Counted from the stretch's first letter, positions 32,564 through 42,102 are shown. The stretch is 64,000 nucleotides of DNA from Calditrichia bacterium (GCA_020635015.1 JACKAP010000005.1:227686-291685), one strand, 5' to 3'. Made by a program: numbers and translations. The notes: generated by a model from the sequence alone, not told the origin.

Positions 32564-32847
32564 TTTTTCCGATCTTTATCCGGCGTTCCGGAGACGGTTT
32601 TGATAAAATTGTAAAAGCCGGTCACCACGCCCAGCACCGCCCCCAGCACAGTATAAAAGGATCCGCCTCCCCGGGAGCGGTCGATATAATAACCGATACC
32701 GGCAAAAAGGGCGATTGCCGCCAGGAAAAAGTAGCCGATATTCAGATACGGGGCCATTTCCCGGTAGGCATCGCCCAGGGATTCCAGAGTCGAACGATCC
32801 TTCTCTTTCGATTCTCGGGGCTCCGGCTTATTGCTGGGCGTTGTCAT
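32560..32847 (-). CDS. atpZ: AtpZ/AtpI-family two-helix membrane protein
   Basis: A 95-residue protein with a charged N-terminus (1-30) and two transmembrane helices (about 35-55 and 65-83). The GIGYYIDRSRGGG loop is typical of the AtpZ/AtpI family. Related proteins are proposed magnesium or calcium transporters associated with the ATP synthase. It overlaps bactofilin by 20 bases and the AtpI-like gene by ATGA. Confidence 0.88.
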   Translation of the reverse strand: MTTPSNKPEPRESKEKDRSTLESLGDAYREMAPYLNIGYFFLAAIALFAGIGYYIDRSRGGGSFYTVLGAVLGVVTGFYNFIKTVSGTPDKDRKK

Positions 32848-33268
32848 GTGCTACCCCCTGGGTAACACCGGGCTTTTCAAAAACTCCTTTTTTGCCGTTC
32901 TTGGAAAGGCCGGCATTATTTCCCATATCGGACTTGCCGTTGAAGAAGGCCCCTTCATCGATCACCAGTTTCCCGGCGCTGAGATTGCCGTTCAGGGTCG
33001 AGGTCTCCTGCAGGGTCAGTTTTTGCTCGATATAGACATTGCCCTCAACCTTGCCGGCGATCTTCGCGGTCTTCGCATAAAGTTCACCGACAATCTCCCC
33101 GTTCCGGCCCACGCTGACATCGTCAGCGGCGCGAATGATACCCTTGACCTTGCCATCTATTCTCAGACTGCCCTTGGTTTCAATGGTACCTTCCAGGTAG
33201 GTGCCGGCAGTGATGAAGTTCAATTGATTTTGAGGCGTTTCATTGCCTTTCATTTTTTGGAAAGCCAT
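32828..33268 (-). CDS. Bactofilin
   Basis: A 146-residue bactofilin: a right-handed beta-helix core (about 18-110, with recurring I-x-G and V-x-G turns such as IDGKVKGII and IAGKVEGNVYIE) and short disordered ends. Bactofilins polymerise without nucleotide and organise cell shape, stalks or chromosome segregation factors. It is directly after a membrane-anchored M23 peptidase gene, a pairing known from Helicobacter (CcmA-Csd1) and Hyphomonas (BacA-LmdC). It also lies in a cluster with parAB. AGGAG precedes the ATG. Confidence 0.94.
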   Translation of the reverse strand: MAFQKMKGNETPQNQLNFITAGTYLEGTIETKGSLRIDGKVKGIIRAADDVSVGRNGEIVGELYAKTAKIAGKVEGNVYIEQKLTLQETSTLNGNLSAGKLVIDEGAFFNGKSDMGNNAGLSKNGKKGVFEKPGVTQGVAHDNAQQ

Positions 33269-33269
33269 C

Positions 33270-34052
33270 CTATTCTCCTAAATTTAAATCTAATAAAAAT
33301 TCTCGTGGATTACACGGTTTACCATCTTTCCAGATTTCAAAATGCAGGTGGGGCCCGGAGGATAATTCGCCGGAATTCCCCAGCAGCGCGATCCGCGCGC
33401 CCTGCTTTACCGCCATGCCGGTGTCCACCAGGTTCTGGGAGTTATGGCGGTAATGGGTCAGGTAGCCACCGGGATGGTAGAGAATAAGCACAAATCCGTC
33501 CTCATGAGTCCATCCGCTGAAGATGACCACGCCATCGGCGGCAGCCTGAACCGGAGTTCCCACCGGAGCGACGATGTCGATACCGGTGTGGCTGACATCG
33601 TTGAACTCCTGGGAAACAAACCCGCTGACCGGTGTTTTCAGTGGAATATTCTTAAATATCGAGACCTTGTTGACATCACTCAAAATTAAATTTTTGTCCG
33701 CCAGCAGCTCCTCATCTTTTTTATCGACAAATTTGACATATCCCTGAAAACTGTTGCTGATCTTATCGCGGTAGGCTTTTACCGTGTCGAGCTGCGCCTG
33801 CAGCTGTGAACTGATCCGCAACTGCTCTTTCAGCCGAATCAGTTCTTGATCCTGTTTGTCCTTCAAGGAGGCTTTCTGCAATACCTGACTATAGGTCACA
33901 ATGCCATAGACGATACTGATAAAAAATACGCCGAGAACAGCGAAGACAATATTGAGAGTGGAATAGCGAATGCGAAAATTTTTCGGTGGAACCTCTTGAT
34001 TGTCCGGTATCAATAATATGCTGAGAATCTTTTTCTTGTCTTTTTTATGCAC
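33270..34052 (-). CDS. Membrane-anchored M23 (LytM) peptidase
   Basis: A 260-residue inner-membrane anchored peptidoglycan hydrolase. A basic cytoplasmic N-terminus precedes a transmembrane helix (about 33-52) and a coiled coil (58-105). The LytM domain (about 140-255) has zinc ligands His155 and Asp159 in HTGID and His237 in HLHFE, with His200/His203 and His235 as catalytic histidines. The active site is complete, so it should be an enzyme rather than an activator. Coupling to bactofilin suggests local wall trimming for cell shape. Confidence 0.94.
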   Translation of the reverse strand: MHKKDKKKILSILLIPDNQEVPPKNFRIRYSTLNIVFAVLGVFFISIVYGIVTYSQVLQKASLKDKQDQELIRLKEQLRISSQLQAQLDTVKAYRDKISNSFQGYVKFVDKKDEELLADKNLILSDVNKVSIFKNIPLKTPVSGFVSQEFNDVSHTGIDIVAPVGTPVQAAADGVVIFSGWTHEDGFVLILYHPGGYLTHYRHNSQNLVDTGMAVKQGARIALLGNSGELSSGPHLHFEIWKDGKPCNPREFLLDLNLGE

Positions 34053-34077
34053 GTTGTCTCACACCCTATCCCTAAAC

Positions 34078-34959
34078 TTAAAATTTAATCTGTTCAAAAA
34101 TATCGACCAGCCGCTCCAGGTCTTCACCGGAATAAAAAGCGACCTCTATCGATCCGCCTTCCTTGCGGGTGCGGATTTTAACCTGAGTACCGAGCTTCTC
34201 ACGCAGCCGGGTTTCAATCTTATTGATAAAGGCCGACTTACGGTGCGAGACCGGCATGGCGCCGGACTTGGGCTTTTCCAGACTTTTCCGGGCCAACTGC
34301 TCGACAATACGCACCGACAGGGATTCCTTGACCGCTTTCTTCCAGATCCGGGTCTGCACTTCTGAATCTTCCACTCGCAGCAAAGCCCGGGCGTGGCCCT
34401 CTTTGATCTCCCCGTGGCGTAAGCTCTCCTGGATCTTCCCCGGAAGCTTCAGCAGACGGATAATGTTCGACACGGTGGTGCGGTCTTTGCCGATCTTTTT
34501 GGCGACTTCCTCCTGGGTCAAGCCGCACTCATCGATCAGCCGCTGGTAGCCTTTTCCCAGATCGATCGGGTTCAGATGTTCCCGCTGCACATTTTCGATC
34601 AGAGCGATTTCCAGCATCTCCTCGTCGCTGTCCACTTCCTTGATGTAGGCGGGGATCGACTTGATGCCCAGGGAGATGGTGGCGCGCAGGCGGCGCTCTC
34701 CGGCTACCAGCTGATACCGCCCGTCTTCCAGGGTGCGCACCAGCACCGGCTGGATCACCCCTTTTTCCTGAATAGACCGTTTTAAATCTTCAAAGGAATC
34801 TTCGTCAAACAAAATCCGCGGCTGAAACGGATTGGGCTCGATCAGCGCTACATCGATCTCGCTCATGTTCTCCTGGGGAACGACCGGCGACGCTTCCTCG
34901 GTCACCGAGGGAATTAACGCGTGCAGCCCTTTCCCGAGCCGGTTTTTCCCTTTTTTCAT
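34078..34959 (-). CDS. parB: Chromosome partitioning protein ParB
   Basis: A 293-residue ParB/Spo0J. It has an N-terminal CTPase/ParB domain (about 30-120; IEPNPFQPR, then GERRLRA for CTP and arginine-patch functions), a helix-turn-helix DNA-binding domain (about 135-200; LTQEEVAKKIGKDRTTVSN) and a C-terminal dimerisation domain. It overlaps parA by ATGA. No exact parS (TGTTTCACGTGAAACA) was noticed in this window. Confidence 0.97.
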   Translation of the reverse strand: MKKGKNRLGKGLHALIPSVTEEASPVVPQENMSEIDVALIEPNPFQPRILFDEDSFEDLKRSIQEKGVIQPVLVRTLEDGRYQLVAGERRLRATISLGIKSIPAYIKEVDSDEEMLEIALIENVQREHLNPIDLGKGYQRLIDECGLTQEEVAKKIGKDRTTVSNIIRLLKLPGKIQESLRHGEIKEGHARALLRVEDSEVQTRIWKKAVKESLSVRIVEQLARKSLEKPKSGAMPVSHRKSAFINKIETRLREKLGTQVKIRTRKEGGSIEVAFYSGEDLERLVDIFEQIKF

Positions 34960-35729
34960 TGAACGACGCTTCCCCGGGATAAGACCTCTTCCGCCAGCCG
35001 CATATAATTCTCCGCACCGGTGGAAGTGGCATCGAACATGACGATCGGCAGCCCGAAACTCGGGGCCTCGCTCAACCGCACATTCCGCATGATGGTGGTA
35101 CGGAACACTTTCTCCTTGAAATAGTCCCGCACTTCCTTTTCAACTTGATTACATAAATTCAGGCGGCCGTCATACATGGTCAGCAGCACCCCGTAAATAT
35201 TCAACTGCCGGTTGAGATGCTTCTGCACCAGTTTGACGGTATTGAGCAGCTTGCTCAGCCCCTCCAGAGCATAATACTCACATTGGATGGGAATCAGCAC
35301 ACTGTCCGAAGCGGTCAGCGCATTCAGCGTCAGGATACCCAGCGAGGGCGGGCAGTCGATCAGGATGTAATCGAACTCATCCTTCACCGCCCGCAGGGCC
35401 TCGCGGAGAATCTTCTCCCGCGCAATCACCTGCACCAGTTCGACCTCGGTACCGACCAGGTTGATGTGGGAAGGGATCAGATGAAGATTGGGGACTTTGG
35501 TGGAGAGCACGACCTTATCGAGCCGCTCTTCGTTGACAAAGACGTCGTATACACTGCGCTCAAGTTCGCGACTGTCAACCCCCAGGCCGGAAGTGGCATT
35601 CGCCTGCGGGTCGACATCGATTAACAACACCTTCTTTTCTGCCACAGCCAGGCAGGAGGCCAGGTTAACAGCCGTGGTGGTCTTACCAACCCCACCTTTT
35701 TGGTTCGCAATTGCCAGTACTTTTCCCAT
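34956..35729 (-). CDS. parA: Chromosome partitioning ATPase ParA
   Basis: A 257-residue ParA/Soj ATPase with deviant Walker A KGGVGKTTTAVNLA (residues 10-23), Walker B ILIDCPPSLG and DVDPQANATSGLG. GAGG precedes the ATG. It is the first gene of the cluster parA-parB-M23-bactofilin-atpZ-atpI-atpB-E-F-H-A-G-D-C. The 293 bases upstream (35730-36022) are AT-rich, contain an A8/T9 tract near 35945-35965 and probably the promoter; I cannot fix its position. Confidence 0.97.
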   Translation of the reverse strand: MGKVLAIANQKGGVGKTTTAVNLASCLAVAEKKVLLIDVDPQANATSGLGVDSRELERSVYDVFVNEERLDKVVLSTKVPNLHLIPSHINLVGTEVELVQVIAREKILREALRAVKDEFDYILIDCPPSLGILTLNALTASDSVLIPIQCEYYALEGLSKLLNTVKLVQKHLNRQLNIYGVLLTMYDGRLNLCNQVEKEVRDYFKEKVFRTTIMRNVRLSEAPSFGLPIVMFDATSTGAENYMRLAEEVLSRGSVVQ

Positions 35730-36022
35730 GACCCTCGATCGATTTTAAGTTAAAATATACATACAATGGCTTTGCTAAAACAAAGCTTTTTTGTCTTATT
35801 ACACATTTGCGAACCGGCCGACATCACCGGCGGACCCAAATCCAGATTCACCCGCAGCGCGATCTGGGTAAAAACACTTCCCGCCCGGTGATGCAAAACT
35901 TATTTTACCCTAGACGAAAGTATAACTTAATAAAGAAAAAATGCTTCAAAAAAAAGTTTTTTTTTGTGATTATTATCGGCTAAAACCAAACCGAAAAGTA
36001 AATACAATCTAAGCCGCTGAGA

Positions 36023-37123
36023 TCATTGAACTAATCTTTCTCCGGCCTTTTCCCGGCGGCACATATCGATCAATTCCCGGGCGCGCTCCCGTTTGCGGTC
36101 GGTGCGTTTCCATACGATTTCCTCCGGTCGCAGCGCCAGCAAATCGAGGGCACGGGCTTCCGCCTGCTCAAATTCTCCCCGTTGAAAATGGATCTCGGCC
36201 AGATGCAGCAGGCAGTTGATCTCATTATAATGGTTGTTCTCCGGCAGCACCTGCACCGCCTCCAACAGCTCGCGGTAACGCGGCAGCGCCGCATCCCACT
36301 GCTCGCTGCGATAATAGATCTCGGCCAGGGTCCAAAGAAAAAAACGGCTCTCCGGATACCGGCGATGGTTGTCCCGGGCCAGTTCCAGCGCCCGCGCCAT
36401 CTCACCGCGGTCGATCAGTATCCAGGCCAGCTGATCCCGGCCCACCAGCTTCACAAATTGCCCCCGGTCGATCGCGGTTTCCACCATTTCGATGCCCAGC
36501 TCCCGGTCATCGGCCAGAAAGGGCAGCCAGGTCAGCGCACCGGCCTTGCTGCTCTTCCAGTACTTGTAGCTGCCGACCCCCAGATAGGCATCATAGAAGG
36601 TCGAATCCCGGCGTATGGCCTCCTCCAGACGCCCCGCTCCCTTGACCGCGTTACGGTAAGCCCCCCACATTTTTTTGCGCTTGCTGTCCATAAAGCTGCG
36701 GTAGAGATAAGCGCTGCCTTCGAAAAACAGTGCCCAGACATCCTGCGGATTGTTCTCCCGGCGCGCTTTGGCCAGGTCGATGGTCTGTTCCATCAGCTGA
36801 TTGAAGGTATCCAACCGGGCATAATTCTCCAGATCGAGCATTTCCGCCTGCAGGGTGGCGCCGAGATAAAAATAGCCGCAGGGATTGTCCGGCTCCGCTG
36901 CGATCATCTCCCGGAAAATCGCCGCCGCACCGTTAAAGTCGTTCATTATCGTACGCTCAATCCCCTCCTCCACCGCCTGGCGCATGGACCGGGGAAGGGC
37001 GTTCTCCGCGATGGCGCCGGAGATGAACAGGCAACAGAAAAGGAGCACGAACAGGCGTATGCTTATGAGTTGATGGGTTGATGGGTTGATGGGTAATAAA
37101 CAACGATGATCCCTTGAACCCAT
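36023..37123 (-). CDS. TPR protein of uncertain start
   Basis: A TPR-repeat protein of about 366 residues (start uncertain) with a hydrophobic stretch (LFVLLFCCLFISGAIA) that looks like a signal peptide. Several tetratricopeptide units follow, for example EDAIRRDSTFYDAYLG-like and EQAEARALDLLALRPEE. Length, repeats and export suggest a periplasmic assembly or cell-envelope factor; the function is unknown. The upstream part of the frame runs through the word repeat 37069-37151. An in-frame ATG at 37123 lies inside it, and longer starts up to 37318 are possible. No clear ribosome site is seen before any of them. It is separated from parA by a gap of 293 bases. Confidence 0.7.
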   Translation of the reverse strand: MGSRDHRCLLPINPSTHQLISIRLFVLLFCCLFISGAIAENALPRSMRQAVEEGIERTIMNDFNGAAAIFREMIAAEPDNPCGYFYLGATLQAEMLDLENYARLDTFNQLMEQTIDLAKARRENNPQDVWALFFEGSAYLYRSFMDSKRKKMWGAYRNAVKGAGRLEEAIRRDSTFYDAYLGVGSYKYWKSSKAGALTWLPFLADDRELGIEMVETAIDRGQFVKLVGRDQLAWILIDRGEMARALELARDNHRRYPESRFFLWTLAEIYYRSEQWDAALPRYRELLEAVQVLPENNHYNEINCLLHLAEIHFQRGEFEQAEARALDLLALRPEEIVWKRTDRKRERARELIDMCRREKAGERLVQ

Positions 37124-37151
37124 TAACCTATTAACCCATAAACCCATTAAC
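37069..37151. repeat. Inverted pair of TTGATGGG / CCCATTAA words
   Basis: Three tandem TTGATGGG copies (37069-37097) face tandem CCCATTAAC / CCCATAAAC copies (37117-37151). The word is the same as at 68-93. The pair could fold into a long hairpin. It overlaps the N-terminal reading frame of the neighbouring TPR gene. Confidence 0.8.
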
Positions 37152-37412
37152 GAATGTTTTTGAAACGCGGTGTTCATGATCGAGGCAAAGTCCTTTTTCT
37201 TAGGCATTCCTGTGGTGATGCGAGCGTTTAAAACCGAAGTATAGCGCTTTGTGATGACCGCACCGGAACCGGCCCGGTATGCAGGCACGGATTGTACATT
37301 AGAGAAACCTGAAATCAAAACAAAAAAACAGAAAATCAGAAAGCGATCCCCGTCAAAAATAACCCGTCTTGTACTAGTTAATCTCAGAGGTGCCAGACCG
37401 TTGCGGTAGAGA

Positions 37413-37470
37413 GTGGCAGCGGCAGTAGCAGTGGCAGGAATTTTACTGCCACTGCTACTGCCGCTGCTAC
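37413..37470. repeat. 25-bp inverted repeat in a divergent gap
   Basis: Arms 37413-37437 and 37446-37470 are complementary over 24 of 25 positions with an 8-base loop. They are made of GGCAG and GTAGCAG units. It lies between the divergent TPR gene and the first giant repeat protein, about 95 bases before the latter's start. A terminator role alone is therefore unlikely, unless it insulates the two promoters. The remainder of 37124-37564 shows no other gene. Confidence 0.85.
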
Positions 37471-37564
37471 TTAAAAAATCTGGATGGTCAAATTATGATG
37501 TGGTAGAAGTACACCTTCTATCCAAATGGACGAATTGACAACATCATTTTACACGGATATATAT

Positions 37565-40500
37565 ATGAAAAATCTTCACAATCCCATTTTGGCCATCATC
37601 GCGCTCGCGGCGATCCTTGCCGGGATGCCGGCAGCGGCGCAGCAAACTTATATCTGGAAAGGCAACACCGCCAATTGGGCCACCTCCAGTGAATGGACCC
37701 CCAGCGGCATCCCCGGCGCCAGCGACAAGGCAATTATCAACTCCGGCACCGTGATCGTTTCCGACAGCCGTACGGTGAGCGAACTGACCCTGGCCCTGGG
37801 CATCATCACCGGCAACGGCACCCTCACCATCGCCGACAGCGCCACCTGGACCGACGGCCACATGAGCGGCAGCGGCACCACGGTGGTGAGCAGCGGGGCC
37901 ACCATGCGAATCAACAATTCTGCGCCCATCGACCTCGATGAGCGCACCCTGGAGAACGAAGGCACGATTCTCTGGAGCGGGGTCAATACCCTCAAGCTGA
38001 AGCATCAAGCCAATATCAACAACCGCAGCGGGGCGCTTTTTGATATCCGCAACGATCAGATTCTGGATTATGTGCTGGCGGACAGCGGGGGCAACTTTCT
38101 CAACCAGGGCACCCTGACCAAGAGCGCCGGCAGCGGCACCAGCGAGTTCGATCCTTACCTGCGCAGCACCGGCAGCATCAACGCCACCAGCGGCACCCTG
38201 CGGCTGGAGCGAGGCGATACCCTGAACAGCAGCAGCGGCACCTTCACCGTTAGCAGCGGCGCCATCCTGGCACTGAGCGAACGTTCGTTCATCCTGGACA
38301 ACCTGACGATTACCGGCAGCGGCACGGTGGACATACTGGACGCCACCGTCACCCTCAGCGGGAGCGGAGTAGCGATCGATGCCGGCGCGACGCTCACCAT
38401 GAACGATGACCTCAGCCAGCTGGCGGGAAGCGGCCCCCTGACCGTCGACGGGCATTTCGACTGGCAGCGGGGCAACATCACAGCAACCGGCGACCTCGTC
38501 TTTAACAACACCCTTGCGATCAGCAGCAGCAACACCAAGATACTCGACGGCGCCACCCTGACCAACGAAGGCAGCGCCAACCTCTCCGGCACCATGCGCA
38601 TGCAAAACGGCGCCAATCTGCTGAATAATCCGGCAGGCACCCTGGATATCAACGGCGACCTGGTGCTGGATGACCTCGCCTCCGGTGGCGGCATCGTCAC
38701 GCAGAAAGGCAGCCTGAGCAAAAGCGCCGGGGCCGGCACCTCAGTCATCGATGTGCCGCTGATCCATTCCGGCAGCATGGCCCTGGGCAGCGGCACCCTG
38801 CAGATCACCCGCGGCAGCGTCTTTACCAACAGCAGTATCAGCTTTAGCAGTAGCGCGACTTTCGAGCTGAAAGGCGGACGGCATCAGTTGGATACGGTGG
38901 CGGTGAGCGGCAGCGGCAGTTTCAAGCTGTCCCAGGATACCCTGGAGATTGCCGATGGCGGGGCAACCCTGGGGAGCAGTACCGGCTTCTCGCTGATCAG
39001 CGGAGTGCTGACCGGCAGCGGCACGTTGAGCGTCGACGGACCGGTGATCTGGCAGTTTGGTTTCATCACCGGCAGCGGCGATTTTAGCTTCAACGGTGAT
39101 GTCAGCATCAGCGGCAGCGCCATCAAGGAAGTGAACGGGCAAACCCTTACCCTGAACGGCACCACCACCTGGTCGGATGTCGGCAAGATCGGCTTGCGCA
39201 ACAACGCGGTGCTGCGCAACGGCAGCAGCGGCATATTTGAGATCGAAAATAGCACCACCATGGAATATTTTGTGCCGAACGGCGGCACTTTTGAGAATCT
39301 CGGCACCGTCACCAAGCAAAGCAGCAGCGCCGCCACTACGCTTGACGTCGATTTCCACAGCAGCGGCACCCTGAACCTGAACAGCGGCAATCTGGCCCTG
39401 ACCCGCGGCAGCTATGACAGCAGCGCCACTTATAGTATTGCCGGAGGCAGCCTGCTTTCTTTCGAGTCCAACACCTTTCACCTGGAAGATGCCGGCTTCA
39501 GCGGCAGCGGCGGGGTGCAGATCAAGGACGCGACGATGGACATCACCGATGGCGGTGCAACTTTTGGTACAGGGCTGAGCCTGGCCATGTTCGGCTCGGC
39601 CAGCATCATCCAGGGAAACGGGCCGGTGACGGTCAACACCTTCTTCGACTGGCAGCGCGGCACCATCACCGGTAGCGCCGCATTCACCCTGAACGACTCC
39701 ACCGATCTTAGCAGCAGCGACGCCAAGACCATCGACGGACGCACCGTCACCAACAACGGCAGCATGACCTTTTCCGGCAGCGGCAGCCTGCGTCTGACCA
39801 ATGGCGCAGTGCTGGAGAACAGCGCCGCTGCCCGGATCATTCAACTGGCCGACGCCAACCTCGCTTATGTCGCTCCCGGCGGCACGTTTAGCAATGCCGG
39901 GCTCCTGCAGAAAAACAGCAGCGGCACCATCGAGATCGAGACCCAGCTTACCAATACCGGTTCGATCAATGTTGCCGCCGGCATCCTGGAGATAGTCGGC
40001 AATAGCACCCACAGTGCCACAACCCTGAAGGTGGCGGGCGGCAGCACCCTTAATTTTACAACCGGCACCCATAGCTTCGACGGCGTCACCATCGACAGCA
40101 GTGGCAGCGTCGGCTTCAGCAGCGGCATTTTCAACGCTACTGGCAGCGGCCTGAGCATCGATTCGGCAATCACCGTCACCCTGAGCGGCGGCACCCTGAC
40201 CGGCACCGGGCCGGTGCATATCGGCGGTGTCTTCCAGTGGAGCAGCGGCACCATTTCCGGTTCGGACACCCTCACGGTCGACAGTGTGCTGACCATCAGC
40301 AGCAACAGCGCCAAGGAACTGAGCGGCCGGGTGCTGGTCAACCGGGGCAGCGCCAGTTGGTCGGGGAACGGAGTCCTCGGTTTCCGCAACAACGCGGTGC
40401 TGCTCAACCAGACCGGGGCCAGCCTGGACATTCAGAATGCCAATGAGATGGATTACTTTACCCCGAACGGCGGGCGCTTCATCAACCGCGGCACCCTGAC

Positions 40501-41824
40501 CCGCAGCAGCGCTTCCGGCAGCACCAGTTCTTTCGACATCAATTTTTATAATTACGGCACCATTGACAGCCAGGATGGCTCCCTCTACTTCAAACGGGTG
40601 CTGCGCAATAAATCCGGCGGGGTGATCCGCGGCATCGACACCCTGCGGGTCTCCATCTCGAATATGACCAACAACGGGACGGTTTCCCCGGGCGCTTCTT
40701 CCGGCATCCTGACTTTCCGGGCGGGTTATTCGCAGACCGATTCCTCCCGGCTCAATATCGAGATCGGCGGTCTGACGCCGGGCAGCGGGCATGACCGGCT
40801 GATCACCACCAACACCGCCACCCTGAAGGACACCTTGAACATCACCCTGAGCAACAACTTCCAGCCGGCGCTGGGAGACGTGTTCGACATCGTGCAATAT
40901 GCCAGCAGCTCCGGCACTTTTTCCACCGTCAATATGCCGATGGCGGGAGGCAACCCGATGTTCTCGCTGGCCTATCTGTCAAAATCGATCCGGCTGACCA
41001 CCATCAATACCGTCACCATCAACGCCAATGTGAAGGTCTGGCTGGAAGGCCCCTTTACCGGCAGTGAGATGGACACCTCGCTCAATGCCCGGGACTTGCT
41101 GCCGCTGGCGCAGCCTTATAACACCGCCCCCTGGAATTACACCGGCAGCGAGGCGGTGACCGCCATTCCCGGCGATGATATTGTCGACTGGGTGCTGCTG
41201 AGCCTGCGCAGCGGCAGCGACGGCGCGACGGCGGTCGACACCCAGGCGGCCTTCCTGAAGATGGACGGCAGCATCGTCGATACCAGCGGCAGCGGGCCGG
41301 TGATCTTCGAACGGGTGGCGCCGGGGAATTATTATCTGGTGGTGCACCACCGCAATCACCTGGCGGTGATGAGCGCAGCGGCCCAGTCCCTGAGCGATGC
41401 CAGCCCGCTCTACGACTTTACCAGCGCCGCATCTCAGGCCTATGGCGACGCCCTGAAGGAGTTGGCCGGCGGTATCTACGGCATGCCCGGCGGTGACGGC
41501 AACAGCGATGGCGATGTGAACGACAGCGATAAAAACCTGGTCTGGCGTGCGGAAAACGGCACCGACTGGGCCTATGACAAATACAGCGATTTTAACCTGG
41601 ACGGCGGCATCGACGCGCTGGACCTGAACCGCGCCTGGCGCCCCAATAGCGGCAGCAGCAGCCAGGTGCCGGACGCGCAGGGGAAAGTGCAGGGGGCGAA
41701 GGGCGAAGGGCAAGAGACGAGGAGCGTGGAGCGTGGAGCGAAGCGTGAAGAGGGCGGAGGGCAAAAAGCGAAGGTCAAAAAGGGATTGCGCCAGGGAGAA
41801 TCCTCTGACAATATTTATTATTAA
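37565..41824 (+). CDS. Giant exported Gly-Ser-rich repeat protein 1 with dockerin-like C-terminus
   Basis: A 1419-residue protein. Signal peptide 1-25 (cleavage at AAAQQ). The shared opening domain (TYIWKGNTANWATSSEWTP) leads into five units of about 190 residues, each marked by K-x-L-x-x-R/G-x-L-x-N-x-G. The units are rich in Gly, Ser and Thr and probably form a beta-solenoid. A capping domain with SPGASSGIL lies at about 1037. An Ig-like domain (VWLEGPF, from 1157) and a calcium-binding dockerin-like pair of DxNxDxxxxxxD loops (GDGNSDGDVND, DFNLDGGIDALD) follow at about 1311-1365. After QVP the frame continues 52 residues through low-complexity KGEGQE-type sequence, and no sorting tail is present. 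The start at 37565 was chosen because it begins the signal peptide; an upstream ATG at 37526 adds 13 polar residues. Surface or extracellular location is inferred. Confidence 0.87.
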   Translation: MKNLHNPILAIIALAAILAGMPAAAQQTYIWKGNTANWATSSEWTPSGIPGASDKAIINSGTVIVSDSRTVSELTLALGIITGNGTLTIADSATWTDGHMSGSGTTVVSSGATMRINNSAPIDLDERTLENEGTILWSGVNTLKLKHQANINNRSGALFDIRNDQILDYVLADSGGNFLNQGTLTKSAGSGTSEFDPYLRSTGSINATSGTLRLERGDTLNSSSGTFTVSSGAILALSERSFILDNLTITGSGTVDILDATVTLSGSGVAIDAGATLTMNDDLSQLAGSGPLTVDGHFDWQRGNITATGDLVFNNTLAISSSNTKILDGATLTNEGSANLSGTMRMQNGANLLNNPAGTLDINGDLVLDDLASGGGIVTQKGSLSKSAGAGTSVIDVPLIHSGSMALGSGTLQITRGSVFTNSSISFSSSATFELKGGRHQLDTVAVSGSGSFKLSQDTLEIADGGATLGSSTGFSLISGVLTGSGTLSVDGPVIWQFGFITGSGDFSFNGDVSISGSAIKEVNGQTLTLNGTTTWSDVGKIGLRNNAVLRNGSSGIFEIENSTTMEYFVPNGGTFENLGTVTKQSSSAATTLDVDFHSSGTLNLNSGNLALTRGSYDSSATYSIAGGSLLSFESNTFHLEDAGFSGSGGVQIKDATMDITDGGATFGTGLSLAMFGSASIIQGNGPVTVNTFFDWQRGTITGSAAFTLNDSTDLSSSDAKTIDGRTVTNNGSMTFSGSGSLRLTNGAVLENSAAARIIQLADANLAYVAPGGTFSNAGLLQKNSSGTIEIETQLTNTGSINVAAGILEIVGNSTHSATTLKVAGGSTLNFTTGTHSFDGVTIDSSGSVGFSSGIFNATGSGLSIDSAITVTLSGGTLTGTGPVHIGGVFQWSSGTISGSDTLTVDSVLTISSNSAKELSGRVLVNRGSASWSGNGVLGFRNNAVLLNQTGASLDIQNANEMDYFTPNGGRFINRGTLTRSSASGSTSSFDINFYNYGTIDSQDGSLYFKRVLRNKSGGVIRGIDTLRVSISNMTNNGTVSPGASSGILTFRAGYSQTDSSRLNIEIGGLTPGSGHDRLITTNTATLKDTLNITLSNNFQPALGDVFDIVQYASSSGTFSTVNMPMAGGNPMFSLAYLSKSIRLTTINTVTINANVKVWLEGPFTGSEMDTSLNARDLLPLAQPYNTAPWNYTGSEAVTAIPGDDIVDWVLLSLRSGSDGATAVDTQAAFLKMDGSIVDTSGSGPVIFERVAPGNYYLVVHHRNHLAVMSAAAQSLSDASPLYDFTSAASQAYGDALKELAGGIYGMPGGDGNSDGDVNDSDKNLVWRAENGTDWAYDKYSDFNLDGGIDALDLNRAWRPNSGSSSQVPDAQGKVQGAKGEGQETRSVERGAKREEGGGQKAKVKKGLRQGESSDNIYY

Positions 41825-41897
41825 ATCTGCCTATTCGTGCACCAAATCAAGTAGCCCCCTCCTTACCGGTTTAGATTACATGTGATGAAGGCCATTT

Positions 41898-41922
41898 GCG
41901 GCAGGGATTTTCTTCCTGCCGC
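41898..41922 (+). terminator. Hairpin after giant protein 1
   Basis: Stem GCGGCAGG (41898-41905) / CCTGCCGC (41915-41922), 74 bases after the stop. There is no T run directly after it, so its function as a terminator is uncertain. Confidence 0.5.
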
Positions 41923-42011
41923 GCTCATCTCCTGTTCTAAGACATATCCAAAAATATGACAGAATAGATAGATGGATACATGCAGAGCCTTTGCACGCGA
42001 CGTCCGTTTTT

Positions 42012-42102
42012 CCCCATTCACCCATCCACTCATCCACCCATTCATCCATCTACCCATTCACCCAGATTTTTCCCGCCGGCAGGAAGGGATTTCCCCGCCG
42101 GC
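42012..42102. repeat. CCCATTCATCCA word repeats plus hairpin before giant protein 2
   Basis: Tandem variants of CCCATCCACTCATCCA (42012-42063) are followed by a hairpin whose outer arms are GCCGGC at 42075-42080 and 42097-42102, with inner GGAA/TTCC. The gap 41825-42155 has no gene. The ribosome site GGGAAGG lies shortly before 42156. Confidence 0.65.

Noticed and set aside
34956..36022. A parS site near parAB
   Set aside because: No TGTTTCACGTGAAACA-like palindrome was found by eye.
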